This document shows, piece by piece, positions 41,239 to 53,808 of a stretch of 64,000 bases of DNA. The stretch covers positions 42,356 through 106,355 of the forward strand of contig JABLTG010000052.1 in NCBI GenBank assembly GCA_016618085.1, written 5' to 3'. Numbering within the stretch: the stretch's first letter is position 1; every line of letters starts with the position of its first letter. The DNA is from Neovahlkampfia damariscottae. Its lineage: Eukaryota > Heterolobosea > Selenaionea > Neovahlkampfiida > Neovahlkampfiidae. Below the pieces are notes generated by a model. That model did no database searches and was not told the origin of the DNA. It saw only the letters and a program-made list of their open reading frames with translations. The position numbers were made by a program, and so were the translations under genes.

Positions 41239-42048
41239 TTATTTTAATAAAAAAATTGAACAATCCAAAACATAGAAATCTTGAATAACATCTCCTTGTG
41301 AAATATATGGTAATCTTGAAAAACTTTCAACTTCAAAATTGAATGATTCGAAAATTCCAAACATATCTCCAACTGATTTCTCAAAATTCTGACCATTTTT
41401 GATTAATCTTTGTTGAACATGACCTCCTTCAACTTTTTGGTTCACTGGACAAACCAGTGCTATTAAAATACGAGCTTCATTTCTCAATTTTTTTTTCATC
41501 TCTTTTAATAAATTCAAAGGATATTCACATCTATCTAATACATTTAAACAAGTAATTAAATCAAAATTTTGATTGATTTTATCAATATTTGCATTTTCAT
41601 ATACGTTAAAGTGTTTCTCTTTTAAAGTTTCAATCATTTTTAATGAGGTTTCTGTACATGATATATTTTTACAAAATGGTTTGAATTTTTCAGTTATTAG
41701 ACCACAACCAGCTCCAATATCTAAATGGTTTTCAAATTTCCTTTTTCCAAAAAGTTTTTTTAAATGATCAGATGAAAATAGAAACATGTGACCACAATCA
41801 AGAATTGAATTTGTATCAGTGACTGAATAAAATAAATTTAAAATTGGTTTTCCAAGTATTATTGATAATTGATGAGTGTATGACAATTCTTGCATTATTG
41901 TAAAAAACTTCTTTGTTTCATCGTCATAGGAAAGCAGTAAAAATTTCTTTTTACTTTCATCTTCAAAATTTAATTCATCTATTCCATACTTTAGAGTCAA
42001 AGACTTTCGATTTGATGAGTTTGATAAAGTTTGAGTGAGTGTGTGCAT
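41239..42048 (-). CDS. METTL9: METTL9-type histidine N-pros-methyltransferase
   Basis: 269 residues, intronless. It matches METTL9 (DREV) along its length: FLLLSYDDETKKFFTIMQEL, motif I NHLDIGAGCGLITEKF, DLITCLNVLDRCEYPLNLLK, ARILIALVCPVNQKVE, FGIFESFNFEVESFSRLPYI and a final VLDCSIFLLK. The NVLDRC and SRLPYISQGD segments are diagnostic of the family. Animal METTL9 places 1-methylhistidine on HxH motifs of proteins, including zinc transporters; the same chemistry is inferred here. The stop is 4 nt from the stop of the convergent BTB-TLDc gene. Confidence 0.88.
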   Translation of the reverse strand: MHTLTQTLSNSSNRKSLTLKYGIDELNFEDESKKKFLLLSYDDETKKFFTIMQELSYTHQLSIILGKPILNLFYSVTDTNSILDCGHMFLFSSDHLKKLFGKRKFENHLDIGAGCGLITEKFKPFCKNISCTETSLKMIETLKEKHFNVYENANIDKINQNFDLITCLNVLDRCEYPLNLLKEMKKKLRNEARILIALVCPVNQKVEGGHVQQRLIKNGQNFEKSVGDMFGIFESFNFEVESFSRLPYISQGDVIQDFYVLDCSIFLLK

Positions 42049-42166
42049 TGTAACGAAAGAGAAAAAATACAGTGCAATGGTTGGTCAAAAAAAAAAAGGG
42101 TTTTCTGTGATTATTTTCATTTAATTTTTCTTTTTATTATTACAACATAACGGTCAATCAAATAAA

Positions 42167-42171
42167 CCAAT
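42167..42171 (+). promoter_or_regulatory. CCAAT element abutting RGS receptor start
   Basis: AACCAATCAATG: the box ends 2 nt before the ATG at 42174. Confidence 0.4.
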
Positions 42172-42173
42172 CA

Positions 42174-44132
42174 ATGAAGAGAATTTTGTTGTTCATTTGG
42201 TTTTTGTCACTGGTGCACCTTCTCCACGGAAAGAGTGATTGCTTCATTGAAAAAGGATCTCTTCTGAAATTGACCACCTTAAACACACAAAAAACTAGAA
42301 TAGAGCTTGCCACCTGTGGATATGAAGGATGGACAGCAATTGCATTTAGTAAAACTAAATCCATACAAAACATGACCTATGGTATTATGATAATTGATGA
42401 AATTGACTTATACTCTTATGAATTTTATTCACATTTTGAAATAAACTCAAACCAAGATTACGACATGTACAACAATACCAAAGTAATCTCAACACAATTG
42501 TTATACACTTTATACGGTAAAAGTGCGTTCATCATAGATACAACTGAAGAATTGGATTGGAATTATGCCATAGTTGCTTGTTTAGAAACTTATAAAGATA
42601 GTTATCCGACTGTAGACAACGAAACGGACCTTTGGGTATTTCCAAAACACAATACAATTGATATACTATCGAAGAAAAAATGTATTAGCTTTTCAAGTTT
42701 CTAAAATTTTATTAGCCGCCGCTTTATGTTACCTACAAAATCCAGAACCTGAAAATTTAAACATTAAAACAGATTACATTGAATTGACAATCAGTGAAGC
42801 AGGTTTTCTGATTCTTTTGATGTTAATTGTAATTTATTTTCGAAATGAAGAACCTCTTTCAACAAGAGGTCATGTACCATTTATATCGTTGGTTCTTCAA
42901 TGTTTTATTGTTTTAAATGCACTTCTTTATGATTTTGAATTTGACAAATTTTATCGTTACGGGTGTTTTGTTGATTCTATCATTCTTATTCCTTCAAAAA
43001 TTGTTTTGGTTTATCTGCTGTTACTGGTATTATATTCAAAAAATTAACCTATTTTTAGAATAACATAAGGTATGTCATGATTTTGAACTTGAACAAGAAC
43101 AAACTTCATTTTCATCAAAACTCAAACAAAACTTCAATTCATATTAAATCATTAAGATTTTTTAAAAAAGTGACATCTGACATTTCAACCGTTTTGTCAA
43201 CCATAATTGTTTATTTGTTAGTAATTGCAATTCAATTGTGGATTTACACATTTATTTATATTTGGATGCTTCCAAAAAGTTCAACTAGCTCATTTGAATG
43301 TCATATTTATCTCACACCTTATTTTGAATACATCATTGCAATGCTGTATTTTTTTGTAATTTTAGTTTCTCTTGTTGATATTGCTTCAAATTTCAAAAGA
43401 ATATTTTGTAAACCTTTTGATTTCTGGTTCAAATCTGATCCTTTTGCAATGAGAATTCAACAATTTTTTATTGTTTTTATTATTGTTTCATATTTTGTTC
43501 GTTTGGTATTCGTCATCACTTCAAGAATTATATCTGGAAATGTTGATGCTAAAAAACCTGATGAAAGAGAGACATTGGAGATAATACAATATCGTATGTT
43601 TGAAGTAGGTGCAACTGTCAATTATATTGCAAAATTTTTTGAATTATTTTATTTTTCAGTATTTATATTGCTTGTGACTTTGTTTAGGTATTTTAAAAGG
43701 AGAATATTAAACTATATTCATAAACCTGTGGAACCAAAAAGAGATGTATTCGAAGGGTTGATGAATGATCAAAATATTTACACAATGTTTTTTGAGTTTT
43801 GTAAATCAGAATGGTCAATTGAAAATTTACTGTTTTATGATGATGCTTTGAAATATAGTAAAATTCCAGTGAAAGAAAGAGAAAAACATGCAAAAAGAAT
43901 AATTGAATTATATTTGAATGGTACTAATTCAGAGTTGGAAGTAAATGCTACAAGAAAGGAATGTGATGATTTCAAAGAGAATGTGAAAGAAGGGAATCTT
44001 GATCCTGTGATACTTCAAAGTTTGATAAGAACTGTGATAGTTAATTTGGTGGATACCTTTTCAAGATTTGTCATCACAACTGAATATATCAACTACAAGA
44101 AAACTGTGAATTTTATTGAACAACAAAAATAA
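42174..44132 (+). CDS. 7TM receptor-like RGS protein with DOMON-like ectodomain
   Basis: Three exons (introns 34 nt at about 42680 and 33 nt at about 43028). A signal peptide (LLFIWFLSLVHLLHG) is followed by a roughly 150-residue extracellular domain with Cys pairs and GYEGWTAIAFSKT, resembling DOMON domains (GWxaxGfs). Then seven hydrophobic segments (FLILLMLIVIYF through FSVFILLVTLFRYF) and a C-terminal RGS domain (FEGLMNDQNIYTMFFEFCKS, EWSIENLLFYDDALKYS, VNLVDTFSRFVITTEYINYK). 7TM-RGS proteins act as GTPase-accelerating regulators of G-alpha at the membrane. The ectodomain suggests ligand or heme/sugar sensing (inference). The RGS and TM parts are firm; the DOMON assignment is weaker. Confidence 0.75.
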
Positions 44133-44316
44133 TTGTCAAGAATAAACTTGAGGTTTTATATTTTTTTCTTTGTTGGAAATATTGAGCGATTGTGAAAGGA
44201 ATCCAGCGACGGGTGTCATGAAATCCCAATTCTCCTACAAAGTTCAATTTTTTTCTGGAACTTCAGATTGTTATATTTTTCCTAATTAACTGATGGAGAA
44301 TGAAAAATTTGATGAT

Positions 44317-45327
44317 TCACTTGAAAAAAAGAATTTCTACGTCACAGTATTTGACACAATTCACCACGAACCCAACATGAAATTCAATTTTCAGAATTTC
44401 ATCCAAAAACGTATCATTTTCACCTCCAAAAATCATCAATGTTTCATTTTCAAAGACACTTCCAAAAGCATATCTACCATTTATTCCCATATTAATTGAA
44501 ATTTCATTCCAGGTATTCAATTTCAAATCAAAAATCCAAAGATCATTTAAAAAACTTCTATCTTTTGATTGGCCACCAAAAACAACAATTTGGTCATGTT
44601 TGAGCAGATGTGAGCAATGTCCTGATCTTTCTATTGGCATTAAAATACTATTTGGCATTATTTTTTCCCATGTTTTAAAATTGCATCGATACAAATCATT
44701 GAAGTATTTTGATTGCCCAAATTTGTCATGCGTTTTTCCACCAAATATTAAAAAAGCTTGATCTTTCAAAGCAACCATGGAACAGAAATATCTTGGTTTT
44801 GGAGATCCTGGGAGATTCAAAGCTCTGAATTTATATTTTTCCAAATGAATAACTATTATTTCATTCAAAGGTAATTGTTCCATTTCATGTTCCGTGTATC
44901 CACCAAATACAACCATACGATTTCTTATCAAAATTGATGCATGTGCTGATATATTTTTCAATTTTTTTGATCCTTTTATATTTCTTCTTTCCCATAGATG
45001 AGTTTCCAAATTTAGTGAAAAAAGTAAGTTGGAATATTCTAAATCAAAGGTTGTTCCTCCATAGATAAACAGCTGATTTTTGAAAATAACAGAGCAGTGT
45101 TGTGAAACTGGAGGAGGTTTGTCCTTTTTGGTTGCACATGCTGTACTGAGTAATTCAACTTTCAATGTATTTGTATTAATTTTAAAAGGTGTTGAAGTAA
45201 CAGTTTTAAATGGTAAGTTTGGTGATAAAAAAGTTTCTCCACCATAAAAATACACATTATTGTTGTATAGATTTGCTGATGAATAAATTACTCTTGTATG
45301 AAAATTTGATGTCTTGATTGTTATCAT
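44317..45327 (-). CDS. Kelch-repeat protein
   Basis: 336 residues, intronless. It has about six kelch blades, each with a hydrophobic stretch and GG: NVYFYGGETF, NQLFIYGGTTFD, RMVVFGGYTE, QAFLIFGGKTHD, QIVVFGGQSKD and ETLMIFGGEND. Each is followed by an aromatic/Trp such as THLWERR, KTWEKIMP or NTWNEISI. No BTB or other extra domain is present. It forms a beta-propeller for protein binding. The partner is unknown. The divergent spacer to AMMECR1 carries an ATTGG at about 45413. Confidence 0.8.
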   Translation of the reverse strand: MITIKTSNFHTRVIYSSANLYNNNVYFYGGETFLSPNLPFKTVTSTPFKINTNTLKVELLSTACATKKDKPPPVSQHCSVIFKNQLFIYGGTTFDLEYSNLLFSLNLETHLWERRNIKGSKKLKNISAHASILIRNRMVVFGGYTEHEMEQLPLNEIIVIHLEKYKFRALNLPGSPKPRYFCSMVALKDQAFLIFGGKTHDKFGQSKYFNDLYRCNFKTWEKIMPNSILMPIERSGHCSHLLKHDQIVVFGGQSKDRSFLNDLWIFDLKLNTWNEISINMGINGRYAFGSVFENETLMIFGGENDTFLDEILKIEFHVGFVVNCVKYCDVEILFFK

Positions 45328-45446
45328 TATTTTATGAAGATTTTCTTAAGTGTATCTTTCACTCTTTCCTCAAATCTAACTTGTTCTTTTGGCTAAAAAG
45401 GAATTAATTTCATTGGTGGACCAAGTTGATATATTGAAGTGAAGTG

Positions 45447-46173
<727 letters not shown>

Positions 46174-46253
46174 AAATTTAAATCATTTCTATTTACCCGA
46201 TCAATCTTTATCTTCCAATGTTTATCCTGTGTTGTCATTGGATAAATTTGAAC

Positions 46254-46258
46254 ATTGG
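46254..46258 (+). promoter_or_regulatory. ATTGG element at beta-amylase start
   Basis: ACATTGGAACCAATG: the element ends 5 nt before the ATG at 46264, and a second ATTGG lies at 46237-46241. The frame is open through the element but lacks an upstream ATG. Confidence 0.4.
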
Positions 46259-46263
46259 AACCA

Positions 46264-47698
<1,435 letters not shown>

Positions 47699-47808
47699 AT
47701 ATTATTGTTGTTTTTTCACTTTTTTGTTTTTTGGAACCAATAAAATACAAACAAGTTTACAGTTTCTATTGGTTCAATAATTTTAGACGATAAGAACGGC
47801 AAACAGTC

Positions 47809-49875
47809 ATGACCACTCCATCCACAAAAAAGAAACTCACTACAAGTGATTCAAGTACACCAACTTTTTCAACAAGAAGAGATTCAAATCCAAAAAAGAA
47901 AAATCTTGGTCAAAATCAACCAAAACCTATTGGTACTCAAAACTCACCATCAACAAGTACTATGGCACCAAAAAGGGCTTCTATATCACCTATTGAATTA
48001 CCAAAAAATCTTGTTGCTTCTGTACCAAATATTTGGGGCACTCCTACCAAAAAAAAACCTGTTTCAGTTGAACCACAAAAAAAGGAAATTGAAAAAAGTC
48101 AAAGTGGAATTTCATTTGATTTTTTGAATGAAGAAAATTCAAAGAATAAAGAGGAAATTGTTTTTAAAGGTGAAACAACAACAACAGAACAAAAACAAAC
48201 CTCAAAAAAGAAAAATAAAAAAAACAAAGCAGAAAATGAACAAAATGGTTCTGTCATCATTGATACTGATAAAACAAAAGAAAAAAAAGTAATTGATGAA
48301 AAATCAAAAACTGAAAAAAAATCAACACCTTCCAAATCAACTGAAGAAAATTTAAAAAAAAATGAAAAAGAAACAAAACTAAATCCTGACCAAAAATCAA
48401 AACCAGTTCAAAAAAATGAAGATAAATTAACAACAGAACAACAAAAAACTGAACCAAAACCAAAAGAAGAAAAACCAAAAAAAAATCAAAAAAAAGAAAA
48501 CAAGAACAATTCAACAACAAGTTCAACATCATCTTCAGTTGTTGTTGATGATTTGAATTTGGAAAAACCAAAATCAGTTGAAAAACCTTCAAAAAAGAAA
48601 AAAGAATCAACAACACCAACTGCTTCAACTTCAGCAACAACATCAGGTACTTCAACACCAACCACAGTAGGAAGTTCATCACCTGCAGTGACAACTATTG
48701 AAGGTGTTAAAGATTTAGAACCAAAATCAAAAAAATCAAAGAACAAAAAAAAGACAAGTGCTTCTTCTTCAACAACTTCAACACCAAAAACTAATGTTTT
48801 AAATAAAAAAGAACCGAAAAAAAAAAAAGAAAAAGTTGAAAAAATCAAACCAACAAATGAAACAAATGGAAAAGATACTTCATCCATTGCAGAAGTTGCA
48901 AAAAAAGAAACAGTTTCAAAAAAAGAGGTATCAACAAAAATAGAAACATCTGTTACAAAAAAACCAACTGAAAACAAAAAAGAAAACAAAATTGTTGAAA
49001 AAAAAGAAAATGGAAAACCAAAGACTTCAAAAATGGAATCTGATAAAATCAAACAAGAATTACAATCTAAATTAACAGAAAAAGAAAAAGAAATGAAGGT
49101 ATTGAAAGAAGAATCAAAAAAACAACAAGAAATGGTTTTAACTAAAGAAATTGAAATTACAAAATTGAAACAAGAATTGAATGAATTAAAAGTTAAATTA
49201 TCAGAAGAAGAAGAAAAAGTTAAGAAATATCATCAAGATTTAGTAGAAGATGAAAAAAAAAATAAAAATGAACTTGTCAATCAATTAACAGAAGACACTA
49301 AAATTTTAAAGTTGAAATTTGAAAATTCTGAAAAAGAAGTTAAAGAATTAAATGAAAAATATGTTAATTCTGAAAATGATTTGAAGAAAGAAATTGATGA
49401 AAAAATTAAAATTGAACTTGATTTGAAAAATGCAAAAGATGAAATTGAATCATTGAAATTTGAAATGAAACAAATTTCAAATTCAAATTCAACAGATAAA
49501 GATGTTGCTCTTAAAATTCATGAAGAAATGTCACATCATAAATCACAGTTGGAAACTAAAAATAATGAAATTTCGGAATTAAAAAGTTTACATGAACTTG
49601 ATAAACTCAATTCTCAACTTGAATTAGAAAATTTACAACATGAAATTTCACAATTGAATGAAAAATTAAAAGAACAAAAAATTCATTTTGAATCTATAAT
49701 TCAAAAGGAACAATCAAAATCATCAGAATTGGAAGACAAATTGAATGAAAAAATTACCAATGAATTTGTCAATCAAAGATTACGTAATATGGACAAGAAA
49801 AAAGCAGTTGAATTGTTAGGAAGAGGTTCAATGGCACAAAGTATGTCAGTTTTGTTAATGAAAGAAAAAAAATAA
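47809..49875 (+). CDS. Lys/Ser/Thr-rich protein with long coiled coil
   Basis: 688 residues in one exon. The first ~400 residues are low complexity, dominated by K, E, S, T, N and P (KKKNKKNKAENEQ, STTSSTSSSVVV, TTPTASTSATTS). Residues ~405-650 form a continuous coiled coil (KLTEKEKEMKVLKEESKK ... LEDKLNEKI). It ends with RLRNMDKKKAVELLGRGSMA. No enzyme motif is seen. The size and charge recall ER-anchored p180/kinectin-like or cytoskeletal linkers, but there is no membrane segment, so no name is given. The coding strand is very purine-rich. Confidence 0.6.
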   Translation: MTTPSTKKKLTTSDSSTPTFSTRRDSNPKKKNLGQNQPKPIGTQNSPSTSTMAPKRASISPIELPKNLVASVPNIWGTPTKKKPVSVEPQKKEIEKSQSGISFDFLNEENSKNKEEIVFKGETTTTEQKQTSKKKNKKNKAENEQNGSVIIDTDKTKEKKVIDEKSKTEKKSTPSKSTEENLKKNEKETKLNPDQKSKPVQKNEDKLTTEQQKTEPKPKEEKPKKNQKKENKNNSTTSSTSSSVVVDDLNLEKPKSVEKPSKKKKESTTPTASTSATTSGTSTPTTVGSSSPAVTTIEGVKDLEPKSKKSKNKKKTSASSSTTSTPKTNVLNKKEPKKKKEKVEKIKPTNETNGKDTSSIAEVAKKETVSKKEVSTKIETSVTKKPTENKKENKIVEKKENGKPKTSKMESDKIKQELQSKLTEKEKEMKVLKEESKKQQEMVLTKEIEITKLKQELNELKVKLSEEEEKVKKYHQDLVEDEKKNKNELVNQLTEDTKILKLKFENSEKEVKELNEKYVNSENDLKKEIDEKIKIELDLKNAKDEIESLKFEMKQISNSNSTDKDVALKIHEEMSHHKSQLETKNNEISELKSLHELDKLNSQLELENLQHEISQLNEKLKEQKIHFESIIQKEQSKSSELEDKLNEKITNEFVNQRLRNMDKKKAVELLGRGSMAQSMSVLLMKEKK

Positions 49876-49896
49876 ATTATCATTTCTTTACAGTTT

Positions 49897-51312
49897 TTAA
49901 AATCCTTTATTGAATGTATTAGCCAATAAAATCGAAGTTGTGCCATTAATTGTGGATGAATTAGTGAATGAACTAAAATTGAAGTTTGTATAATTTGCAG
50001 TTCCGAAACCAACAACAATAAAACCTATCATTTCAAGGGCAAATCCTCCAATAATCAAAAGTTTAACGAATAATTTTGTGTTCGCCATTTCTCTGAAAAT
50101 TTGACCAATGATGAAATATATTACAGTTGCAACACCAGACCAAATGATATATTGAAATGATGTTCTTGTATATGAAACTGATTCAGCATAAACATATAAA
50201 ATAAATGATAAATAATAAATGAAACCCATAATCAATGAAACAAAGATTCCAATCAAACGAACATATTTAAAATTATAACATCCATCTAAGATACCACAAA
50301 TACCTCCTTCAAAAACAACAATCTTTCTAATAGATCCTCTTGAAACAAGTAATAATAAAATAGTGAGAAATACTAGTATACAACCAAGAAATAATCCAAA
50401 TGTTGCCAATACCATTCTAACTTTAAATAATGTCATTGTTGGTGATGCTTTGATAATTTTAGCTGCTAATTCATCTCCAGAGGTTAATCCAATACCTAAC
50501 ATTGGTTGACCTAATCCTGAGATAACTGCACAAGCAAATCCAACATACCAATGAAATCTAAGTTTTCCTTTTGAAGTTGTCTTTTCTTTGTTATTATTTT
50601 TTGCTGCATTTTTTTTATTAATTTGTTTAATGTATAAATCTTCAACTTCCATTCTTTTTCTTGTTGTATTTTTTTCAAGAATCATTGAAGAAATACCGAT
50701 AATAATAACTCCTATTAGAGTTGCCAACATACCTAAAATACCAATTATTCCAACGACAATATGTTGTGAGAAAATAGAATTATTAGCAGAATAGGTGATA
50801 ATGGTATATACAATGATTGAGATACCAAAGGATATTGATGTTGAAATACTAACACCTATCGTTTCCTTTAAAAAAATTAATTGTTTTTTTTTAAACAAAC
50901 CATTGAATAACTCCAAGCAGTGAAGCCCAATAAAGGATATAAAGCAATAACAGATACAGGTACAATCCATTCTGAAATGTCAAAATTTACGAAAATATAT
51001 TCAGTTGTCCATAAAGGAGGCCAAACAAATGCAAAAACACCCTTCAATAATTTTAAAAAAAAATTAAAAAATTACAATGACAGGACAGATTAAAAGTCCT
51101 GTTATAGAGTAGAACAGCCATAAATTTTCAAATTTCCAATGAGTTTTTTTTCTTAAACCTCTTTTTTCTCTTGTAAATAAAGGTATTGGAATTCCTACTA
51201 TTCCTAATAATACACCAGCAAAAACTGAAACTATTATACTTACAGCATACAAAATTATTTGTATAACAGGATCATCAGACCTCATGTCAATTGTTGGATT
51301 GTAGAACGACAT
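49897..51312 (-). CDS. RhaT-like drug/metabolite-type transporter
   Basis: Three exons (introns about 51030-51065 and about 50865-50900). The start at 51312 gives MSFYNPTIDMRS, then about ten hydrophobic segments. Two parts resemble L-rhamnose/H+ symporters (RhaT, DMT superfamily): KKTHWKFENLWLFYSITGLL (like WENFWLIYS) and LYPLLGFTAWSYSM. Another is CAVISGLGQPMLGIGLTSGD (like G.xxSG.fsp.xN). A charged cytoplasmic loop (ILEKNTTRKRMEVEDLY...) separates the halves. The C-terminus is Asn/Ser/Thr-rich with NxS/T sites. Likely a small-metabolite or sugar transporter; RhaT identity is by limited motif similarity. Confidence 0.55.
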
Positions 51313-51345
51313 TCTGTTGAACGTTGAAAATGTGTGTGATGTTTG

Positions 51346-51376
51346 ATTGGTGGAAAAATAAAATGATTCTGATTGG
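51346..51376 (+). promoter_or_regulatory. Two ATTGG elements in a 76-nt divergent promoter
   Basis: ATTGG at 51346-51350 and 51372-51376. The spacer between the transporter ATG (51312) and the DUF4116 gene ATG (51389) is only 76 nt, so each gene has an element within 35 nt. Confidence 0.5.
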
Positions 51377-51388
51377 TTCGTTAATACA

Positions 51389-52495
51389 ATGAGTGCAGAA
51401 GAGAATTTGCTGCAACTTGTCACAAACAATCCAAAATTACTTCTAAAAGCCCCGCACTTATCTAATAACTATCATTTCATGAAAAAAGTTTGCAAAAAAA
51501 ACTCAGAAGCTATTCAGTTTGTTTCAAAAAATTTATGGAAAGAAAGAAGCTTTATTTATGATATTTTGAAGATAAATTTAAATAAAACCATGTTATATGT
51601 GCCTAAACAGATGAAAAATGATTGTGATTTTGTTTTGGACCTCGTAGTTTGGAATCATTACCCTATCCAGAATATATCAGAAGATTTTTTGAAAAAAAAT
51701 AGAATTATTATCTCAAAATACTTGAATAAACACGCAGAAGGGTATCAATACATTCCTGAATTCGCTCAAAATGATGTAGAATTTATTGAACTGGCTTTAA
51801 GACAAAATCCCAGTGTGTATTCTTTAATTCCAACAAGATACCAAGAAGATGAAAAATTGATATTGAAATGTGTTCCTTCATGGGGAGTTCCAAAAATATT
51901 ATCCAATTTACCAAAAAAAATGATTGATGATAAATTCTTTATGATGGCTTGTTTGAGAAGAAATGGATTCAGTTTCAATTTCGTTTCACCAAGACTTCAA
52001 ATAGATTATGATATTATTTTACAGGCATCAAAACTTGAGAAACGAATATTATCAGGTATCAATCCAGAATTAAAATCTTTTGATTTGTTTTGGATTCATT
52101 TGGTCAACGACATTGAAGACCAAAGTGTACTGGAATACGCAGACAGAAGATTATTTAATGATAGAAATTTTGTGCTTCAGTTATCATCTATACGTGGAAT
52201 GTGCTTAAAGTATGCTGCTGAAGAACTTCAGGGTGATGAAGAAATTGTTGCAGAAGCGATAAAGAATGATGATGGGATTTTAATGGGAGAAGAATTCTCA
52301 ACTCCATTTTCCTTTGCTTCAAAGGAATTAAAAAATAATAAGAAATTTGCTCTTGAAGCTGTCAAAAAAAATATTTTGAACTTATTTGTACTTCAAGATT
52401 TGAAATTGGATATGGAGGTTATTTGGATAGCCAAAAAATATCATAAATTCATTAGAAATATCAGAACTGAGAATGTAAATTTCAAGTTTAGATAA
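51389..52495 (+). CDS. DUF4116 repeat protein
   Basis: 368 residues, one exon, made of about 10 imperfect repeats of roughly 30-35 residues. Each has an LVLxAVxxNxxxLxxAPxxLKxDxxFV-like pattern: LLQLVTNNPKLLLKAPHLSN, EFIELALRQNPSVYSLIPTR, KFFMMACLRRNGFSFNFVSP, EIVAEAIKNDDGILMGEEFS, KFALEAVKKNILNLFVLQDL. This is the DUF4116 repeat, expanded in Naegleria and some other protists, and of unknown function; it is probably an alpha-solenoid for protein binding. No other domain is attached. Confidence 0.75.
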   Translation: MSAEENLLQLVTNNPKLLLKAPHLSNNYHFMKKVCKKNSEAIQFVSKNLWKERSFIYDILKINLNKTMLYVPKQMKNDCDFVLDLVVWNHYPIQNISEDFLKKNRIIISKYLNKHAEGYQYIPEFAQNDVEFIELALRQNPSVYSLIPTRYQEDEKLILKCVPSWGVPKILSNLPKKMIDDKFFMMACLRRNGFSFNFVSPRLQIDYDIILQASKLEKRILSGINPELKSFDLFWIHLVNDIEDQSVLEYADRRLFNDRNFVLQLSSIRGMCLKYAAEELQGDEEIVAEAIKNDDGILMGEEFSTPFSFASKELKNNKKFALEAVKKNILNLFVLQDLKLDMEVIWIAKKYHKFIRNIRTENVNFKFR

Positions 52496-52832
52496 ACCTG
52501 ATTTTTCAATTACATTCCATAATTTTTTTTGAATGATGATGGATGGTTGAAAATTTTTTTTTTGAATTTATGTAAACATTGGACTGGAAATGTTAGTAGA
52601 GTTTTAAAGTTGAGTTTTATAATTTCATGGTTCATACAATGGGAATTTTACTTAGCAACACGATGGACTTCGTATGGTTTCAAAAACTTCCAAAATTTCT
52701 TTTCATTCAGACAATAAACCACTTACTTTCTATAATGTTGCCTTAAAATTGTCTCGTTCTTCTTTTATTTTGAGGTCGATTTGCTGGCAGATTTTCATTG
52801 GTCCAAGACATTTATTTGAGAAAACAACGAAA
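52496..52832. other. Intergenic spacer, no convincing gene
   Basis: 337 nt between the DUF4116 gene and SRPRB. A plus-strand frame (52529-52717) reads a hydrophobic peptide (VLKLSFIISWFIQWEFYLAT) faintly like TOM7, but it has no ATG in frame and no clean exon join. An ATTGG at about 52799 precedes the SRPRB start by some 30 nt. Confidence 0.35.
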
Positions 52833-53710
52833 ATGAACCCAGTTCTGATAATTGTTGCTATTTTAATTTTGTTGATTGTTTTGTATGTTATAAAATTATC
52901 ACTCTTTAAAAAAACAACAAAAAAAGACACTCTTCTGCTTTTAGGAACAGCTAATACTGGTAAAGAAAATAAAACTAAAAAGATAATAGGAAAAACTGCA
53001 TTATTTTTCAAATTAAAAGCTGGTTCCTTGTTCAAAACTTATACTTCTACCAAAGTAAATGATGAAGTTTTTGAGTTACAAAAAAATGTAAAAAAAAAAA
53101 AAATTAAAAATCAGAAAGAGGAAAAGGACATGAAATATCACGTAGTAGGTAATGATGAAATGATGTTATTAAATTATTCTTAAAAGATATACCAGGACAT
53201 CAAAGCATCAGAAAAAATCAATTAAAGCATTTCATCGGCATAACAAAATCTATCGTATTTTTAATTGATTCATTTGATGTAATGTCAAATCAAAATGAAG
53301 TTGCAGAGTAAAAAAAAAACAAAAATTGAACCATTTTTTTAAGATATATTTATGATTTATTTACAAATGAAGTCGTGGTTAAAAATAGAATTCCAATTTT
53401 ATTTGTTTGTAATAAAATGGATATTGCAATTTTAAAATCAGATGCAATTAAAAAACAACTTCAAAGTGAAATGTAGCAACTTTTTTTCATTTAATTTTTT
53501 TTTTCAAAAAGTGAGAAAATTAGAAAGACAAGAAAGGCTCAACCTGATTCAATTGATGGAACTGAAGTAAATGAACTTGATATTTTGGAAGGTGAAAAAT
53601 TCAATTTTGATAAACATTCACCTGTTGAATTTAAATTCTTGGATGTTTCTGTTGCTAAGAGTAAAAATTATGATGTTTTGTATTCAGAAATATTAAAATC
53701 ATTACAATAA
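52833..53710 (+). CDS. SRPRB: Signal recognition particle receptor subunit beta
   Basis: Five or so exons with introns of about 30 nt. An N-terminal membrane anchor (VLIIVAILILLIVLYVIKL) is followed by a small GTPase domain: LLLLGTANTGKT (P-loop, split by a 30-nt intron at 52960-52989), YHVVDIPGHQSIRKNQL (G3 DxPG), SIVFLIDSFDV, VAEYIYDLF, PILFVCNKMDI (G4) and KKQLQSEM...RKTRKAQPDS. This matches SR-beta, which anchors the SRP receptor in the ER membrane and controls cotranslational targeting. The final FLDVSVAKSKNYDVLYSEIL is the G5 region. The P-loop intron length is a multiple of three without a stop, so retention would insert ten residues into the GTP site. Confidence 0.82.
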
Positions 53711-53794
53711 ATCGTTTTCAGTTCGAAATTTGATCTCTAGTGATTCTTTTATCACTTCCAAAAAAGAGTAAAATCATACCCAAATTTGATTTAT

Positions 53795-53799
53795 CCAAT
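53795..53799 (+). promoter_or_regulatory. CCAAT element before secreted protein gene
   Basis: TTATCCAATCAAACG, 9 nt upstream of the ATG at 53809. Confidence 0.4.
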
Positions 53800-53808
53800 C
53801 AAACGAAA

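Noticed and set aside
47846-49052. Long antisense and alternate-frame open stretches over the Lys-rich coiled-coil gene
   Set aside because: They arise from the purine-rich, low-complexity coding strand; the antisense frames are poly-Leu/Phe with no ATG-supported gene structure.
52529-52717. Small hydrophobic frame faintly like TOM7
   Set aside because: No in-frame ATG, no clean exon join and only a weak pattern match.
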